A stretch of 64,000 bases of DNA from Elephas maximus indicus (GCF_024166365.1 NC_064824.1:126483608-126547607), one strand, 5' to 3'; numbered from the stretch's first letter, positions 34,851 through 47,415 are shown. A program made the numbers and translations. Notes: generated from the sequence alone by a model not told the origin.

Positions 34851-35287
34851 TTTTTTTAATTGTGCTAATGGTATACGAAGTAGAACATTTGCCATTTCTA
34901 CCATCTACACATACATTTTTTTTTTTACACATACAGCTCAATGGTACTATGATTATCACGTTGTTCAATAAACACCATGTATATATACACACATATTTTT
35001 TGAGTCGAGACAATCCAAAAAAAAAAAATGATAATATCTATTAATCGTAGAATATGATCAGGTATTGAACTCTTACATGTTTGTTGATTGTCTTTTTCAG
35101 AGGGTTACAGGTCTGTGTAGAAAAGTATTTAAAAGATCAGTAACATTTTTATTTCAAATATGCTACCTATTAAGAACCATGAAAGTTTTAATGTTGATGA
35201 AGGTCAAATCTGTTGGCAGAATCATATACTCCTTGATTTACACTTAGTGAATTGTCTGTGGATTTAGGAATCCCTAATGCCACACTT

Positions 35288-35493
35288 GGAGTTCCTAGGT
35301 AGTGCAAATGGTTAACAAGCTCTACCGCTAATTAAAAGGCTGGAGATTCAAGTCTACCCAGAGGCATCTCAGAAGAAGGGTTTAGCAATGTACTTCCAAA
35401 CAATCATCTAATGGAAATTCTGTGGGCACAATCCTACTGTGACACACATGGAGATGCTATGAGTTAGATCAACATGACAGCAACTAGTTGATT
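35288..35493 (+). mobile_element. AfroSINE copy, older
   Basis: 'gttcctaggtagtgcaaatg', 'ggctggagattcaagtctac', 'tactgtgacacacatggaga', 'aacatgacagcaactagttg'. Confidence 0.8.
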
Positions 35494-35652
35494 AAACCCT
35501 ACATTTGCACAGAAAATCTGAAGCTGGATACCAACACAGAAAGGGTTGCTAGAGAAAATGAGTGTGAGAAAAGAAACATATTTATCCTTTTTTAACTCAT
35601 TTTTCTCATGTTTAATAGGACTTCCCTATTGTGGGATTATGGGGAAGGGCAA

Positions 35653-35765
35653 GGAGATCCCTGGTGGTGCAGTGGTTAAGAGCTCTGCTGCCAAGCGTTC
35701 TACTCTGTCCTATAGGGTCGCTATGAGTCACAACTGATTCAACGCCAATGGGTTTGACTTTTTGT
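35653..35765 (+). mobile_element. AfroSINE with internal deletion
   Basis: Head 'gatccctggtggtgcagtgg' and 'ttaagagctctgctgccaag' are fused directly to 'cgttctactctgtcctatag', removing the B box and middle (about 55 bp). Tail 'caatgggtttgactttttgt' is intact, and the rest is near consensus. Confidence 0.85.
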
Positions 35766-35767
35766 CT

Positions 35768-36067
35768 TTTTTTTTTTTGAATAATTTTTATTGTGCTTTA
35801 AGTGAAAGTTTACAAATCAAGTCAGTCTCTCACATAAAAACCCATATACACCTTGCTACACACTCCCAATTACTCTCCCCCTAATGAGACAGCCTTCTAT
35901 CTCCTTCCACTCTCTTTTTTCGTGTCCTTTTCACCAGCTTCTAGCCCCTCCACCCTCTCATCTCCCCTCCAGGCAGGAGATGCCAACATAGTCTCAAGTG
36001 TCCACCTGATCTAAGAAGCTCACTCCTCACCAGCATCCCTCTCCAACCCATTGTCTAGTCCAATCCA
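35768..36067 (-). mobile_element. L1 3'UTR fragment
   Basis: T-run then 'taatttttattgtgctttaa', 'caagtcagtctctcacataa', 'gtgtccacctgatctaagaa', 'tctagtccaatccatgtc'. 5'-truncated. A repeated tgtctttttt at both borders could be a target duplication, though part of it is L1 consensus. Confidence 0.85.
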
Positions 36068-36109
36068 TGTCTTTTTTAAAAGGATGGACATGAACAGTTA
36101 GTTTAGAAG

Positions 36110-36245
36110 ATAGAGTCTTAAATTCCACTTAAATTCCATAAGAATCACCTGAGGAACTGAAGCGTGGTTCCCACTCTAGAGGTTTGGCAGTGAGACCAAG
36201 GCATCTGCATTTTTAACATGCCTTTCAGGTAACTGTGCTGCAAAT
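36110..36245. mobile_element. MER5-like remnant
   Basis: 'ataagaatcacctgaggaac', 'ccaaggcatctgcattttta', 'acatgcctttcaggtaactg' resemble MER5/MER20-type hAT remnants. Confidence 0.45.
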
Positions 36246-37064
36246 TGGTCTTCATCTTAATTTTAGAAATTCTAGTACAGGTGAACCCCCTTGGATGCTG
36301 ATATTGAAAGAAAAAACTGCTCTCACCGTGCGGTCTATATAGTGACATTTCACAGGATTTGGTTTCATTTGGCATAGCTAAAGCCCTGTTAAAAGAAGGA
36401 ACAGAGTCGCAGTGTTTGCTTGAATGAGGGAAAAAGCCTTGAAAAATCCATAATTTGCTGGGCATCATCTGTGTTCATGGCTTCACGTTAGATAGCAAGG
36501 GATTAATACATATTCCTCTCTTCTACTAGGCTTTTCAACGGTCAAATATAAATGTGAATTTTCTTACTAGAGTTGTATGTTATTTCAGCAGAACAAAAAC
36601 TGCATTAATTTCAATCCCCTCACCTTCCCTTACAGCATATAAAATTTTTCCAAATCCAATTTTAACGTATTAACAGAAAAAAGGTAGATTTTTGCATAAG
36701 AAAACTCTCTGCTGAGGGTTTTAAATGTGTAGTTGGCAATCCACATATTCCTAAGTATATTTTGATATTTCAGCCATGAAGCAAAAGGTACAATAAAGTC
36801 TCTTACAAACAATAATAATCTGGGAAATGTAAAAAAAAAAATAAAACGTTAAGAGTAAAATCTATCCTTGATCAAGCCCTTTGCAGTCACTTCTTAACTC
36901 CAAAGCAGACCTCAAGAAATTATTGGGTGTCATTCATTGAAATCACCAAGCCAACAGGTACTGAGGGAAAGAACCCACCCTGTGAAGGTAAAAGTTTGAA
37001 TTTTAATGAGCATGTTAGCTTCCTTAAGGGTTCTTTCAGGAAGACACTATCCTGCCATCAGCTG
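36246..37064. other. Intron sequence, nothing identified
   Basis: Minus ORFs at 36468-36145 and 36812-36630 lack domains and splice phase compatible with the S28 exons. Confidence 0.4.
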
Positions 37065-37270
37065 CAGAACAGTCTTACATCTTGGCTCTGCCTTATTTTG
37101 TCTATGTGACTGTAGACCAGACACTTGGCCTCTCTGAGAATTGGGGTCCATATCTTTAAAGGTGCATATAACATTGCCCACCTACGAGAGTATCTTAGAG
37201 TAAATGAGATAAAGTGCATGCACCTGTCCTATAGAGTGCTGCATCATAGTTGTGATGATTAAATCTGATA
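37065..37270 (+). mobile_element. MIR SINE remnant
   Basis: 'acatcttggctctgccttat', 'gtgactgtagaccagacact', 'tggcctctctgagaattggg', 'agtaaatgagataaagtgca'. Confidence 0.65.
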
Positions 37271-37439
37271 TTAACCATGACAGAGGGAGAGAGAGAGGGA
37301 AAAAAAAAAGCCAGTGAGGTTAAATTGTTAACTTAATTTGTAATCTTTTAAAAAAGAAGCTAAGAAAATGTATATATTATTACAGTAGTCAACATATAGG
37401 TATTATTCACAGAAACTCACACTGAAATCCTGATACAGC

Positions 37440-37640
37440 CCCTTAGTAGACTGGTGTTTGGGCCAGTGATTTCAAGCCTGAGCTCCTCATTTGTAATATA
37501 GGACTAACATAGAGATACTGTAAGAATTTTTGTTAGAAAAAAATATAAAATATTTAGCACAAAGTCTGGGAAAGAATAAGCCCTTGGCCTGTAGAAGTTG
37601 TTATTAATATCATTATCTCATTATTATGGTTATTCATTAA
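37440..37640 (+). mobile_element. MIR SINE remnant
   Basis: 'gagctcctcatttgtaatat', 'aggactaacatagagatact', 'atttagcacaaagtctggga', 'gttgttattaatatcatta'. Confidence 0.6.
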
Positions 37641-38655
37641 CAATATAGAATAGGTCATGGCCCTTGGAGGTTCATTTCTAGGGAAACATATTTTGGTACA
37701 AGTCTCTTACATTTGCAAAAGATCAAATTGCATGATCTTGGCCTGACAAAACAACTATCAGCCTCAAAAATAATCTCTAAACTGTTTTCCAGACCATTGG
37801 AGGCTAGAGATATAATATCTGGGTTCTAAGTCCTGGAAGGTTTGTTATCTTTGCTGAGAGATCCTGACAACCAAATTGGAGACCAAGCATGACAGTTACA
37901 AAGTCAGGAAATTCTTCATTGTTTTGAGTAGAAAGAAATTAACACTTACGCATTGTCACAGAGAATTATCTGTACCTGAAGTATTATTTTAATTCTGGTG
38001 AAAAATGGGCATAGCATACCATTACAGAGATTTAAAAAATGCATATAGAGTAAATTACTAAATAAGTACTAATTATTAAGTAATAAAAAAATCCTGCATG
38101 AAATTCAAATTAAAAAACAGATATACAAATCACAAATCACCAGCCAAGTCTTTCCAAGAATGATCCTTTAGAAACAATCAAGAATTTTCTCCAAAAACTA
38201 TTTCCAAATAGAATAGGGAAGAAAGTTTGACCTTCATCTCTTCTGTGTAACTATAATATCCAGGTGTAGAGGAGGATGGGTACAAGAAAGTAGGGTGTGG
38301 ATGGTTCTATTTTTTCAGGCCCTTAGTAATTTTGGCGGGGGGAGAAAAGACAGTGGGAGTTTCTGCTCCCCAGCCTGACTTTGTTATTCCCAACATGTGT
38401 TGCCAAGATTTAGGTGCAGCTGTTTCTAACAATGACTTCAGCTTTCAGTGGATTCTGAACCCAAATGATCTTAGGTTTCTTAAAGTAATCACTAAACCAA
38501 AAAAAACAAAAAAACTAATTATTCAAAGTCAGCCATAATTACCATTTCTATTTTTCCTTTCTTACAAAGATGATTTTCTACCAAGACTTTAAGGTTTAAT
38601 TTTACAAATATTTCCTTTGCTAGGCATTCCACATATACTATTATTGAATCCCTAT
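37641..38655. other. Intron sequence, nothing identified
   Basis: About 1 kb of non-coding DNA without a named repeat or credible exon. Confidence 0.4.
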
Positions 38656-39105
38656 TGTGGGTTGAATTTTGTCCCTCCGAACATCAGGTTGCAGTCCTAA
38701 ACCATAATTTCTGTAAATGTGATCTTGTTTAGAAATAGGGTCTTAGAAGATGTTATCAGAAAAGTTAACATGATGTCCTACCTAAGTAGGTGAGTCTTAA
38801 TGCAATATGAGTGGTGTCTTATAAAAGAGGGGAATAGGCACAGACAGACAGACATGTAATAATGAAGGGAAAAGAGGCATGTAATGATGGCGGTATGACG
38901 AGGCTGAAATCCAAGGAATGCCAAAGGTTACCAGAAGCTGAGAGAAATTAAAAAGGATCTCGCCTAGAGCCTTCAGAGAGTACATGGCCCAGCTGGCACC
39001 TTGAATTCCAGCTTCTAGCCTACAGAAGAGTGAGAAACTAAGTTTATGTGGTTTATAGCCATCCACTTTGTGATACTTTGTTGAGGTAGTATAAGGAAAC
39101 TGCTA
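38656..39105 (+). mobile_element. MLT1/MaLR solo LTR, old
   Basis: 'tgtgggttgaattttgtccc', 'cagttgcagtcctaaacc'-like text, 'gtgatcttgtttagaaatag', 'gtggtgtcttataaaagagg' and the end 'ttgtgatactttgttgaggt' follow the MLT1 LTR order. More diverged than the three LTRs on the left. Confidence 0.7.
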
Positions 39106-40163
39106 AAATATCCCACGAAGTCGATGCATTAGGTCCAAGTGCTTTGGAGCTAGTAATACCCACATCATGTGATATTTTGCTATGAGTCACATAGATAACA
39201 AGAAAAAGAAACTGTGGAGGAGGGGCATGGAGATTAATCTTGACCCAAACCAATGTTCCTTCTCCGGATGAAAAAGAAGAACTGAATGGGAACCAGGCAG
39301 AGTCTCTGTTCTAAAGAAGGGTGTGATGTAGTAGGAGGAATGTCTCCATAGAGCACCAAATGAGGTGGAAAAAAATATGCATACAACAGAATCACACATA
39401 AAATGTGGGGATTGGGGAGCAGTGGTTAAAAAAAGTTGCATCAGCTTGAAGTAATCATGAGAGATTTCATGGGGGGTGCCTTTTGAAATGCACTTAATGT
39501 ATTTTGATGGGAACAAGAATGGGGGGCATTCTAGAAGACCAGAATAACACTAGGGGAAATGTTCATGTGAATACAAGAACAGCAAATTGTAGAATTTGGC
39601 TAGAACATAAGTCATGAACTTTGGAAGAATGGGACTTCTTATAACAGCAGATTAACACTTTTTGTAGTAGTTCATCTTGTTCATGAAAAAGAGTTTCTTA
39701 AGGGTTCTTTAGCAAGAGAGGCAGTGAGATAAGAGGTGTATTTTAGGGAGATTAACCTAGAGTTTGATATACAAAGAACTGGGTTGGGGGACAGACAGAA
39801 TGCAGGAAGACAGATCAGAAACCACTAAGAATCTGAAGGAGAATAAGGGAAGGATAATAGTGAAGGCAGGCATGGCCACAGCTGTCTGTCTTTGCCAATC
39901 TTTCCAGCCACACAGTACAGTGCTGGCACTAAATTGGTACTCAGTGTGAGAGGATGGAAGCAAGGAGGGAAGAAAGAAACAGTGTTAGAAGGATATAGAG
40001 AAACTGTGGGAGAAGGAGGAAAATATGAGAGACATTTCCATTTCGACTTTGGAAACGTGTACAATATTCTCAACTCATAATTATCAAGTGCCATCCCGCT
40101 CAAAAAAAAAAAAAGCAAAAAAATTTTATACAAATCTGTTGAGATCCAAGTAAGATCTGTAGT
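39106..40163. other. Intron sequence, nothing identified
   Basis: Purine-rich around 39960-40030; ORFs on both strands lack domains. End of the 6.3-kb segment missing from duplication copy A. Confidence 0.4.
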
Positions 40164-41225
40164 CTAGCTAACTGTATTGCAACAATATCAATTGGTTTTT
40201 ATAATGTACTACATTTAAGTAAGATCCTAATATTCGATAAAGGTGGATGAAGGGAACATGAGACTTCTCAGTATACTTCTTGTAATTCCTTGTGAGTACA
40301 TAATTAGTTCAAAATAAAAATTCATAAAAAAAATCAATGCAACTCATGAACCAGTTTATTCCCTTGTTCTACCAGATGTCTGTCCTTACTCTTTTTGGCA
40401 GGTACCCTGGCTGGATTAGAACAGGATGACCTGGGAGGTGAGACTGCCTTGGTTAGGTACCCAAGTCTTTGTACATGTTCCTTAATCTCTGGTATTCCTA
40501 AAAGAACTTTCTCAATCTCCCAAAATAGTTGTGATTTTTTTTCTAGATATATCAAAGTTCACAAGTTTCTCCTTTCAAAATCTGTCTTATTCCATGATCC
40601 AGTGGATCAAAAGAATGTTCATATTCTAATGTTCTTTTAAATTTCCTGTTTCTGAGCATTATTCAAAGTATTTAAATTCACCATGTCTTTTTCTTCAGTC
40701 CACACAAGACATAATTTCATTTTTTTCTATTTGCTTATAATTGTTGCTATGAAATAGGTCAGATTCAGAGTAACCCTACATAATGGGACAGCTTTCTAAA
40801 ATTTTTGAACATGACACAAAAAAATTTTTGGACTTGACATAGTTTATTGAAATAGTTGTATTCTGTCATACGGTGTATCCATTACTACATTTTTTAAAGA
40901 GTTTCCAAGTGTATTTAGAATAAAAGATGAATAAGACAAGGAAGTTGTAGCATATTAATAATTTGATACCTGACATGTATCACCATGTAGTTTGATTCTC
41001 AGAATGGAAGCTTGTATGTATTGTTTGAATTTCTAAAAATATGCCCACACCATGTATGTCTTTCTCTACAACAAATTTATGACACCTAGACAACTAGTGA
41101 ATACCTCCGTGAGCTTTTCTTTCTTTCTCTATATATTCTCCACCCTTTCTTTCTTCACTATTTTACCTTATCGTTCTTTTCATTCTTATTATGCTGAACA
41201 GCGAGCTCAACAGGAAAAATCAGAC
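40164..41225. repeat. Segmental duplication, copy B, long part
   Basis: Aligned with 32704-33765 at an offset of 7460 bases, same orientation. Its right end falls inside the 41167-41281 exon, so the duplicated block carried half an exon plus downstream intron. Confidence 0.9.
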
Positions 41226-41281
41226 GTTCTAGAAAATAGGCTTTGTCCATTGCTGAGTAAAGTTTAAGACGTTTACATAAC
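41167..41281 (-). CDS. S28 serine protease-like gene, most upstream exon seen
   Basis: Encodes LCKRLKLYSAMDKAYFLERL and onward to VELAVQHNKNEKNDK. The pattern LC..L....D...FLE.L.....VQ.NK resembles the helical domain of S28 peptidases just before the block encoded by 32355-32553. Acceptor 'ctttcccctag' and donor gtaaaa frame 115 nt (one base plus 38 codons), ending in phase 0 as the next exon requires. Phase agreement with the next exon, together with the motif, supports the call. The exons before it, with the GGSYxG catalytic-Ser region, were not found up to 64000. About half of this exon is duplicated at 33707-33765. Confidence 0.75.
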
Positions 41282-42117
41282 CTAGGGGAAAGAAAACAGA
41301 AAAACAGAAGTGAAGTTCCATTTCACTTCAACATCAAAAGCCAAATGTAGAAAGTAATCCAAAATGAATTAATACTAGATTTCTTCAGAACATTTATTCT
41401 GTGGAAGGAGAAATTAATTATGGTCCCTACGTTAGGTTTTAAAAATATGTCTACAAAAATAATTCCATCCAGCATTTATGTAACACTACTGTTATCAAAA
41501 TTCTCTCATTTAAATCAATGCATTGTACCACAAAAATCCCACTGATCTCCTGCTCCCTCAGGGGTTCTCTGCTGTGCTCCCTGTCAGGGCAGTCATTGGT
41601 TGTGGCCAAGCACCATCTAGTTCTTCTGGTCTCAGGATGATGTAAGTCTCTGTTTCATGTGGCCCTTTCTGTCTCTTGGGCTCATAGTTATCACGTGACC
41701 TTGGTGTTCTTCATTCTCCTTTGATCCAGGTGGGTTGAGACCAATTGATGCCTCTTAGATGGCCGCTTGTTAGCATTTAAGACCCCAGATGCCACATGTC
41801 AAAGTGGGATGCAGAATGTTTTCATAATAGAATTATTTTGCCAATTAACTTAGAAGTCCCCTTAAGCCATAGTCCCCAAACCCCCACCCTTGCTCCGCTG
41901 ACCTTTGAAGCATTCAGTTTATCCCGGAAACTTCTTTGCTTTTGATCCAGTCCAGTTGAGCTGACCTTCCGTGTATTGAGTATTGTCCTTCCCTTCACCT
42001 AAAGTAGTTCTTATTTACTAACTAATCAGTAAATAAACCTCTCCCACCCTCCCTCCCTCCCCCCCTCGTAACCACAAAAGTATGTGTTCTTCTCAGTTTA
42101 TACTATTTCTCAAGATC

Positions 42118-45100
42118 TTATAATAGTGGTCTTATACAATATTTGTCCTTTTGCCTCTGACTAATTTCACTCAGCATAATGCCTTCCAGGTTCCTCCATG
42201 ATATGAAATGTTTCACAGATTCGTCACTGTTCTTTATCGATGCATAGTATTCCATTGTGTGAATATACCATAATTTATTTAACCATTCATCTGTTGGTGG
42301 ACACCTTGGTTGCTTCCAGCTTTTTGCTATTGTAAACAGAGCTGCAATAAACATGGGTGTGCATATATCTGTTCGTGTGAAGGCTCTTATTTCTCTAGGG
42401 TATATTCCGAGGAGTGGGATTTCTGAGTTGTATGGTAGTTCTATTTCTAACTTTTTAAGAAAATGCCAGATAGATTTCCAAAGTGGTTGTACCATTTTAC
42501 ATTCCCACCAGAGTATATAAGAGTTCCAATCTCTCCTCAGCCTCTCCAACATTTATTATTTTGTGTTTTTTGGATTAATGCCAGCCTCGTTGGAGTGAGA
42601 TGGAATCTCATCGTAGTTTTAATTTGCATTTCTCTAATGATCGAGAGCATTTTCTCATGTATCTGTTAGCTGCCTGAATATCTTCTTTAGTGAAGTGCGT
42701 GTTCCTATCCTTTGCCCACTTCTTGATTGGGTTGTTTGTCTTTTTGTGGTTGAGTTTTAACAGAATCATATAGATTTTAGAGATCAGGTGCTGGTCGGAG
42801 ATGTCATAGCTGAAAATTCATTCCCATCTGTAGGTGGTCTTTTTACTCTTTTGGTGAAGTCTTTAGATGAGCATAGGTGTTTGATTTTTAGGAGCTCCCA
42901 GTTGTCTGGTTTTCCTCATCATTTTTAGTAACGTTTTGTATTCTGTTTATGCCTTGCATTAGGGACCCTAACGTTGTCCCTATTTTTTCTTCCATGATCT
43001 TTATCGTTTTAGTCTTTATGTTCAGGTCTTTGATCCACTTGGAGTTGGTTTTTGTGCATAGTGTGAGGTATGGGTCCTGTTTCATTTTTTTTGCAAATGG
43101 GTATCCAGTGATGCCAGCACCATTTGTTAAAAAGACTATCTTCTCCCCAATTAACTGACACTGGTCCCTTGTCAAATATCAGCTGCTCATATGTGGATGG
43201 ATTTATATCTGGGTTCTCAATTCTGTTCCATTGGTCTATGTGTCTGTTGTTGTACCAGTACCAGGCTGTTTTGACTTCTGTGGCTGTATAAGAGGTTCTA
43301 AAATCAGGTAGAGTGAAGCCTCCCACTTTCTTCTTCTTTTTCAGTAATGCTTTGCTTATCCGAGGCTTCTTTCCCTTGCATATGAAGTTGGTGATTTGTT
43401 TCTCCATCACATTAAAAAATGTCATTGGAATTTGGATCGGAAGTGCATTGTATTTATAGATGGCTTTTGGTAGAATAGCCGTTTTTACTGTTAAGTCTTC
43501 CCATCCACGAGCAACATAAGTTTTTCCACTTAAGTAGGTCCTTTTTAGTTTCTTGTAGTAGTACTTTGTAGTTTTCTTTGTATAGGTCTTTTACATCCTT
43601 GGTAAGATTTATTCCTAAGTATTTTATCTTCTTGGGGGCTACTGTGAATGGTATTGATTTGGTGATTTCCTCTTCGATGTTGTTTTTGTTGATGTAGAGG
43701 AATCCAAGTGATTTTTGTATGTTTATCTTATAACCTGAGACTCTGCCAAACTCTTCTATTAGTTTCAGTAGTTTTCGTGAGGATTCCTTAGGGTTTTCTG
43801 TGTATAAGATCATGTCATCTGCAAATAGAGATAATTTTACTTCCTCCTTGCCAATCCAGATGCCCTTTATTTCTTTGTCTAGCCTAATTGCTCTGGCTAG
43901 GACCGCTAGCACAATGTTGAATAAGAGCGGTGATGGAGGGCATCCTTGTCTGGTTCCCGTTCTCAAGGGAAATGCTTTCAGGCTCTCTCCATTTAGAGTG
44001 ATGTTGGCTGTTGACTTGTATAAAAAAAAAAAAAAATAGATGCCCTTTATTATGTTGAGGAATTTTCCTTCAATTCCTATTTTGCTGAGAGTTTTTATCA
44101 TAAATGGGTGTTGGACTTTGTCAAATGCCTTTTCTGCATCAATTGATAAGATCATGTGGTTTTTGTCTTTTGTTTTATTTACATGCTGGATTACATTAAT
44201 GATTTTTCTAATATTATACCAGCCTTGCATACCTGGTACAAATCCCACTTGCTCATGGTGAATTATTTTTTTGATATGTTGTTGAATTCTATTGGCTAGA
44301 ATTTTGTTGAGGATTTTTGCATCTATGTTCATGAGGGATAAAGGTCTGTAATTTTCTTTTTTTTGTGATGTCTTTACTTGGTTTTGGTATCAGGGATATG
44401 GTGGGTTCGTAGAATGTGTTAGGTAGTATTCCGTCATTTTCTATGCTTTGAAATACCTTTAGTTGTAGTGGTGTTAACTCTTCTCTGAAAGTTTGGTACA
44501 ACTCTGCAGTAAAGCCATCCGGGCCAGGGCTTTTTTTTGTTGGGAGTTTTTTGATTACCGTTTTAATATCTTTTTTTTTTGTTATGGGTCTATTTAGTTG
44601 TTCTACTTCTGCTTGTGTTAGTTTAGGTAGGTAGTGTTTTTCCAGGAATTCATCCATTACTCCTAGGTTTGCAAATTTGTTAGAGTACAATTTTTCGTAA
44701 TTATCTGATATGATTTTTTTAATTTCATTTCGGTCTGTTGTGATGTGGCCCATCTCGTTTCTTATTCAGGTTATTTGTTTCCTTTCCTGTATTTCTTTAG
44801 TCAGTCTGGCCAATGATTTATCAATTTTGTTAATTTTTTCAAAGAACCAGCTTTTGGCTTTGTTAATTCTTTCAATTGTTCTTCTGTTCTCTAATTCATT
44901 CAGTTCAGCTCTAATTTTTATTATTTGTTTTCTTCTGGTGCCTGATGGATTCTTTTGTTGCTCACTTTCTATTTGTTCAAGTTGTAGGGACAGTTCTCTG
45001 ATTTTGGCTCTTTCTTCTTTTTGTATGTGTGCATTTATCGATATAAATTGGCCTCTGAGCACTGCTTTTGCTGTGTCCCAGAGATTTTGATAGAAAGTAT

Positions 45101-45941
45101 TTTCATTCTCATTGCCTTCTATGAATTTCTTTATTACCTCCTTAATGTCTTCTATAACCCAGTCTTTTTTCATGGGGGTATTGTTCAGTTTCCAAGTATT
45201 TGATTTCTTTTCCCTATTCTTTCTGTTATTGATTTCCACTTTTATGGCCTTGTGGTCTGAGAAGATGCTTTGTAATATTTCGATGTTTTGGATTCTGCAA
45301 AGGTTTGTTTTATGACCTAATATGTGGTCTATTCTAGAGAATGTTCCATGTGCACTAGAAAAAAAAGTATACTTTGCAGCAGTTGGGTGGAGTGTTCTAT
45401 ATAAAACAATGAGGTCAAGTTGGTTGATTTGAGCAATTAGGTCTTCTGTGTCTCTATTGAGCTTCTTACTGGATGTCCTGTCCTTCTCCAAAAGTAGTGT
45501 GTTGAAGCCTCCTACTATAACCGTGGTGGTGTCTCTCTGACTTTTCAGTTCTGTTAAAGTTTGTTTTATGTATCCTGCAGCCCTGTCATTGGGTGCATAA
45601 ATATTTAATATGGTTATATCTTCCTGGTCAATTGTCCCTGTAATCATTATGCAGCATCCTTCTTTATCCTTTGTGGTGGATTTAATTTTAAAGACTATTT
45701 TGTCAGAAATTAATATTGCTACTCCTGCTCTTTTTTGCTTGTTGTTTGCTTGATATATTTTTTTCCATCCTTTGAGTTTTAGTTTGTTTGTGTCTCTAAG
45801 TCTAAGGTGTGTCTCTTGTAGGCAGCATATAGAGGGATCGTGTTTCTTTATCCAGTCTGATAGTCTCTGTCTCTTTATTGGTCCATTTAGTCCATTTACA
45901 TTCAGCATAATTATAGATAAGTATGTGTTTAGTGCTGCCAT
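42118..45941 (-). pseudogene. L1 ORF2 (endonuclease and reverse transcriptase), broken
   Basis: Starts at MAALNTYLSIIMLNVNGLNG. Endonuclease motifs: LNVNGLNGPIKRQRL, QETHLRLRD, LNIYAPNDRA, FSRIDHILGHK. Reverse transcriptase: [12 protein letters not shown] in the palm, preceded by [20 protein letters not shown]. The C-terminal part reads [20 protein letters not shown] and later MFIAALFTIAKSW. At least four breaks: between the frames ending at 44766 and 44289, at 43454, at 43009, and before 42552. A poly-A-like run near 44022-44037 adds lysine/phenylalanine codons. Not able to make full-length protein, but the large open blocks suggest moderate age. Confidence 0.95.
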
Positions 45942-46313
45942 TTTGATGCCTTTTATGTGTGTTGTTGACAATTTCATTTTTCCACTTACTTTTTTGTGCT
46001 GAGACGTTTTTCTTTGTAAATTGTGTGTTCCTCATTTTCATAGCATTTGACTTTATGTTTGCTGAGTTGTTATGTTTTTCTTGGTTTTTATTTTGAGTTA
46101 TGCAGTTGTTATACCTCTGTGGTTACCTTAATATTTACTCTTATTTTTCTAAGTAAAAACCGAACTTGTATGTCCTATATCGCCTTGTGTCCCTCTCCAT
46201 ATGCCAGTTCTATGCCACCTGTATTTAGTCCCTGTTTTTGATTATTGCGATCTTTTACTTATTGACTTCAATGATTCCCTGTTTTGAGCGTTTTTTTCTT
46301 TTTGAAATTAATC

Positions 46314-47415
46314 TTAATTTGTTTTTGTGATTTCTCTATTTGAGTTGATATCAGGATGTTCTGTTCTGTGACCTTGTGTTGTGCTGGTATCTGATATTAT
46401 TGGTTTTCTGACCCAACAATATCCTTTAGTATTTCTCGTAGCTTTGGTTTTTGCAAATTCTCTAAGCTTGTGTTTATCTGTAAATGTTTTAATTTTGCCT
46501 TCATATTTTAGAGAGAGTTTTGCTGGATATATGATCCTTGGCTGGCAGTTTTTCTCCTTCAGTGCTCTATATATGTCATCCCATTGCCTTCTTGACTGCG
46601 TGGTTTCTGCTGAGTAGTCTGAACTTATTGTTTCTTCTTTGTAGGAGACTTTTCTTTTATCCCTGGCTGCTTTTAAAATTTTCTCTTTATCTTTGGTTTT
46701 GGCAGGTTTGATGATAATATGTCTTGGTGATTTTCTTTTTGGATCAATCTTAAACGGGGTTCGATGAGCATCTTGGATAGATATCCTTTCATCTTTCATG
46801 ATGTCACGGAAGTTTTCTGCCAACAGATCTTCAACTATTCTCTCTGTCTTTTCTGTTATCCTTCCCTGTTCTGGGACTCCAATCACACGCAAGTTATTCT
46901 TCTTGATAGAGTCCCACATGATTCTTAGGGTTTCTTCATTTTTTTAAATTCTTTTATCTGATTTTTTTTCACCTATATTGATGTCAATTCCCTGGTCCTC
47001 CAGATCCCCCACTCTGCATTCCAATTGCTCAAGTCTGCTCCTCTGACTTCCTATTGCTTTGTCTAATTCTGTAATTTTATCATTAATCTTTTGGATTTCT
47101 GAGTGCTGTCTCTCTGTGGATTCTTGCAGCTTATTAATTTTTTCCACTATGTTCTTGAATAATCTTTTTGAGTTCTTCAACTGTTTTATCACTGTGCTCC
47201 TTGGCTTTTTCTGTAGATTGCCTTATTTCATTTCTGAGGTCTTCCCTGATGTCTTGAAGCATTCTGTAAATTAGTTTTTTATATTCTGCATCTCTCAATT
47301 CCAGGATTGTATCTTCATTTGGGAAAGATTTTGATTCTTTAGTTTGGGGAGTTGTAGAAGCAATCATGGTCTTCTTCTTTATGTGGTTTGATATCGACTG
47401 CTGTCTCCGAGCCAT
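46314..47415 (-). pseudogene. L1 ORF1 (RNA-binding protein), broken
   Basis: Begins MARRQQSISNHIKKKTMIAS. A coiled-coil follows (LQDIREDLRNEIRQSTEKAK; INKLQESTERQHSEIQKIND), then the RRM and C-terminal domain (NLRVIGVPEQGR; SPRHIIIKPAKTKDKEKILK). ORF1 forms trimers that coat L1 RNA. The frame is split in three (47415-47137, 47192-46944, 46919-46314) by indels near 47160 and 46930, so it is inactive. Confidence 0.9.

Noticed and set aside
36145-36812. Minus ORFs considered as possible upstream exons of the S28 gene
   Set aside because: They lie downstream of the 41167 exon in gene order, lack S28 motifs, and no AG/GT pair with matching phase was found.
43800-45315. Plus-strand ORFs up to 126 residues, hydrophobic, looking like membrane proteins
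   Set aside because: Antisense shadows of L1 ORF2; the reverse frame of A-rich L1 coding sequence is Phe/Leu/Ser-rich.
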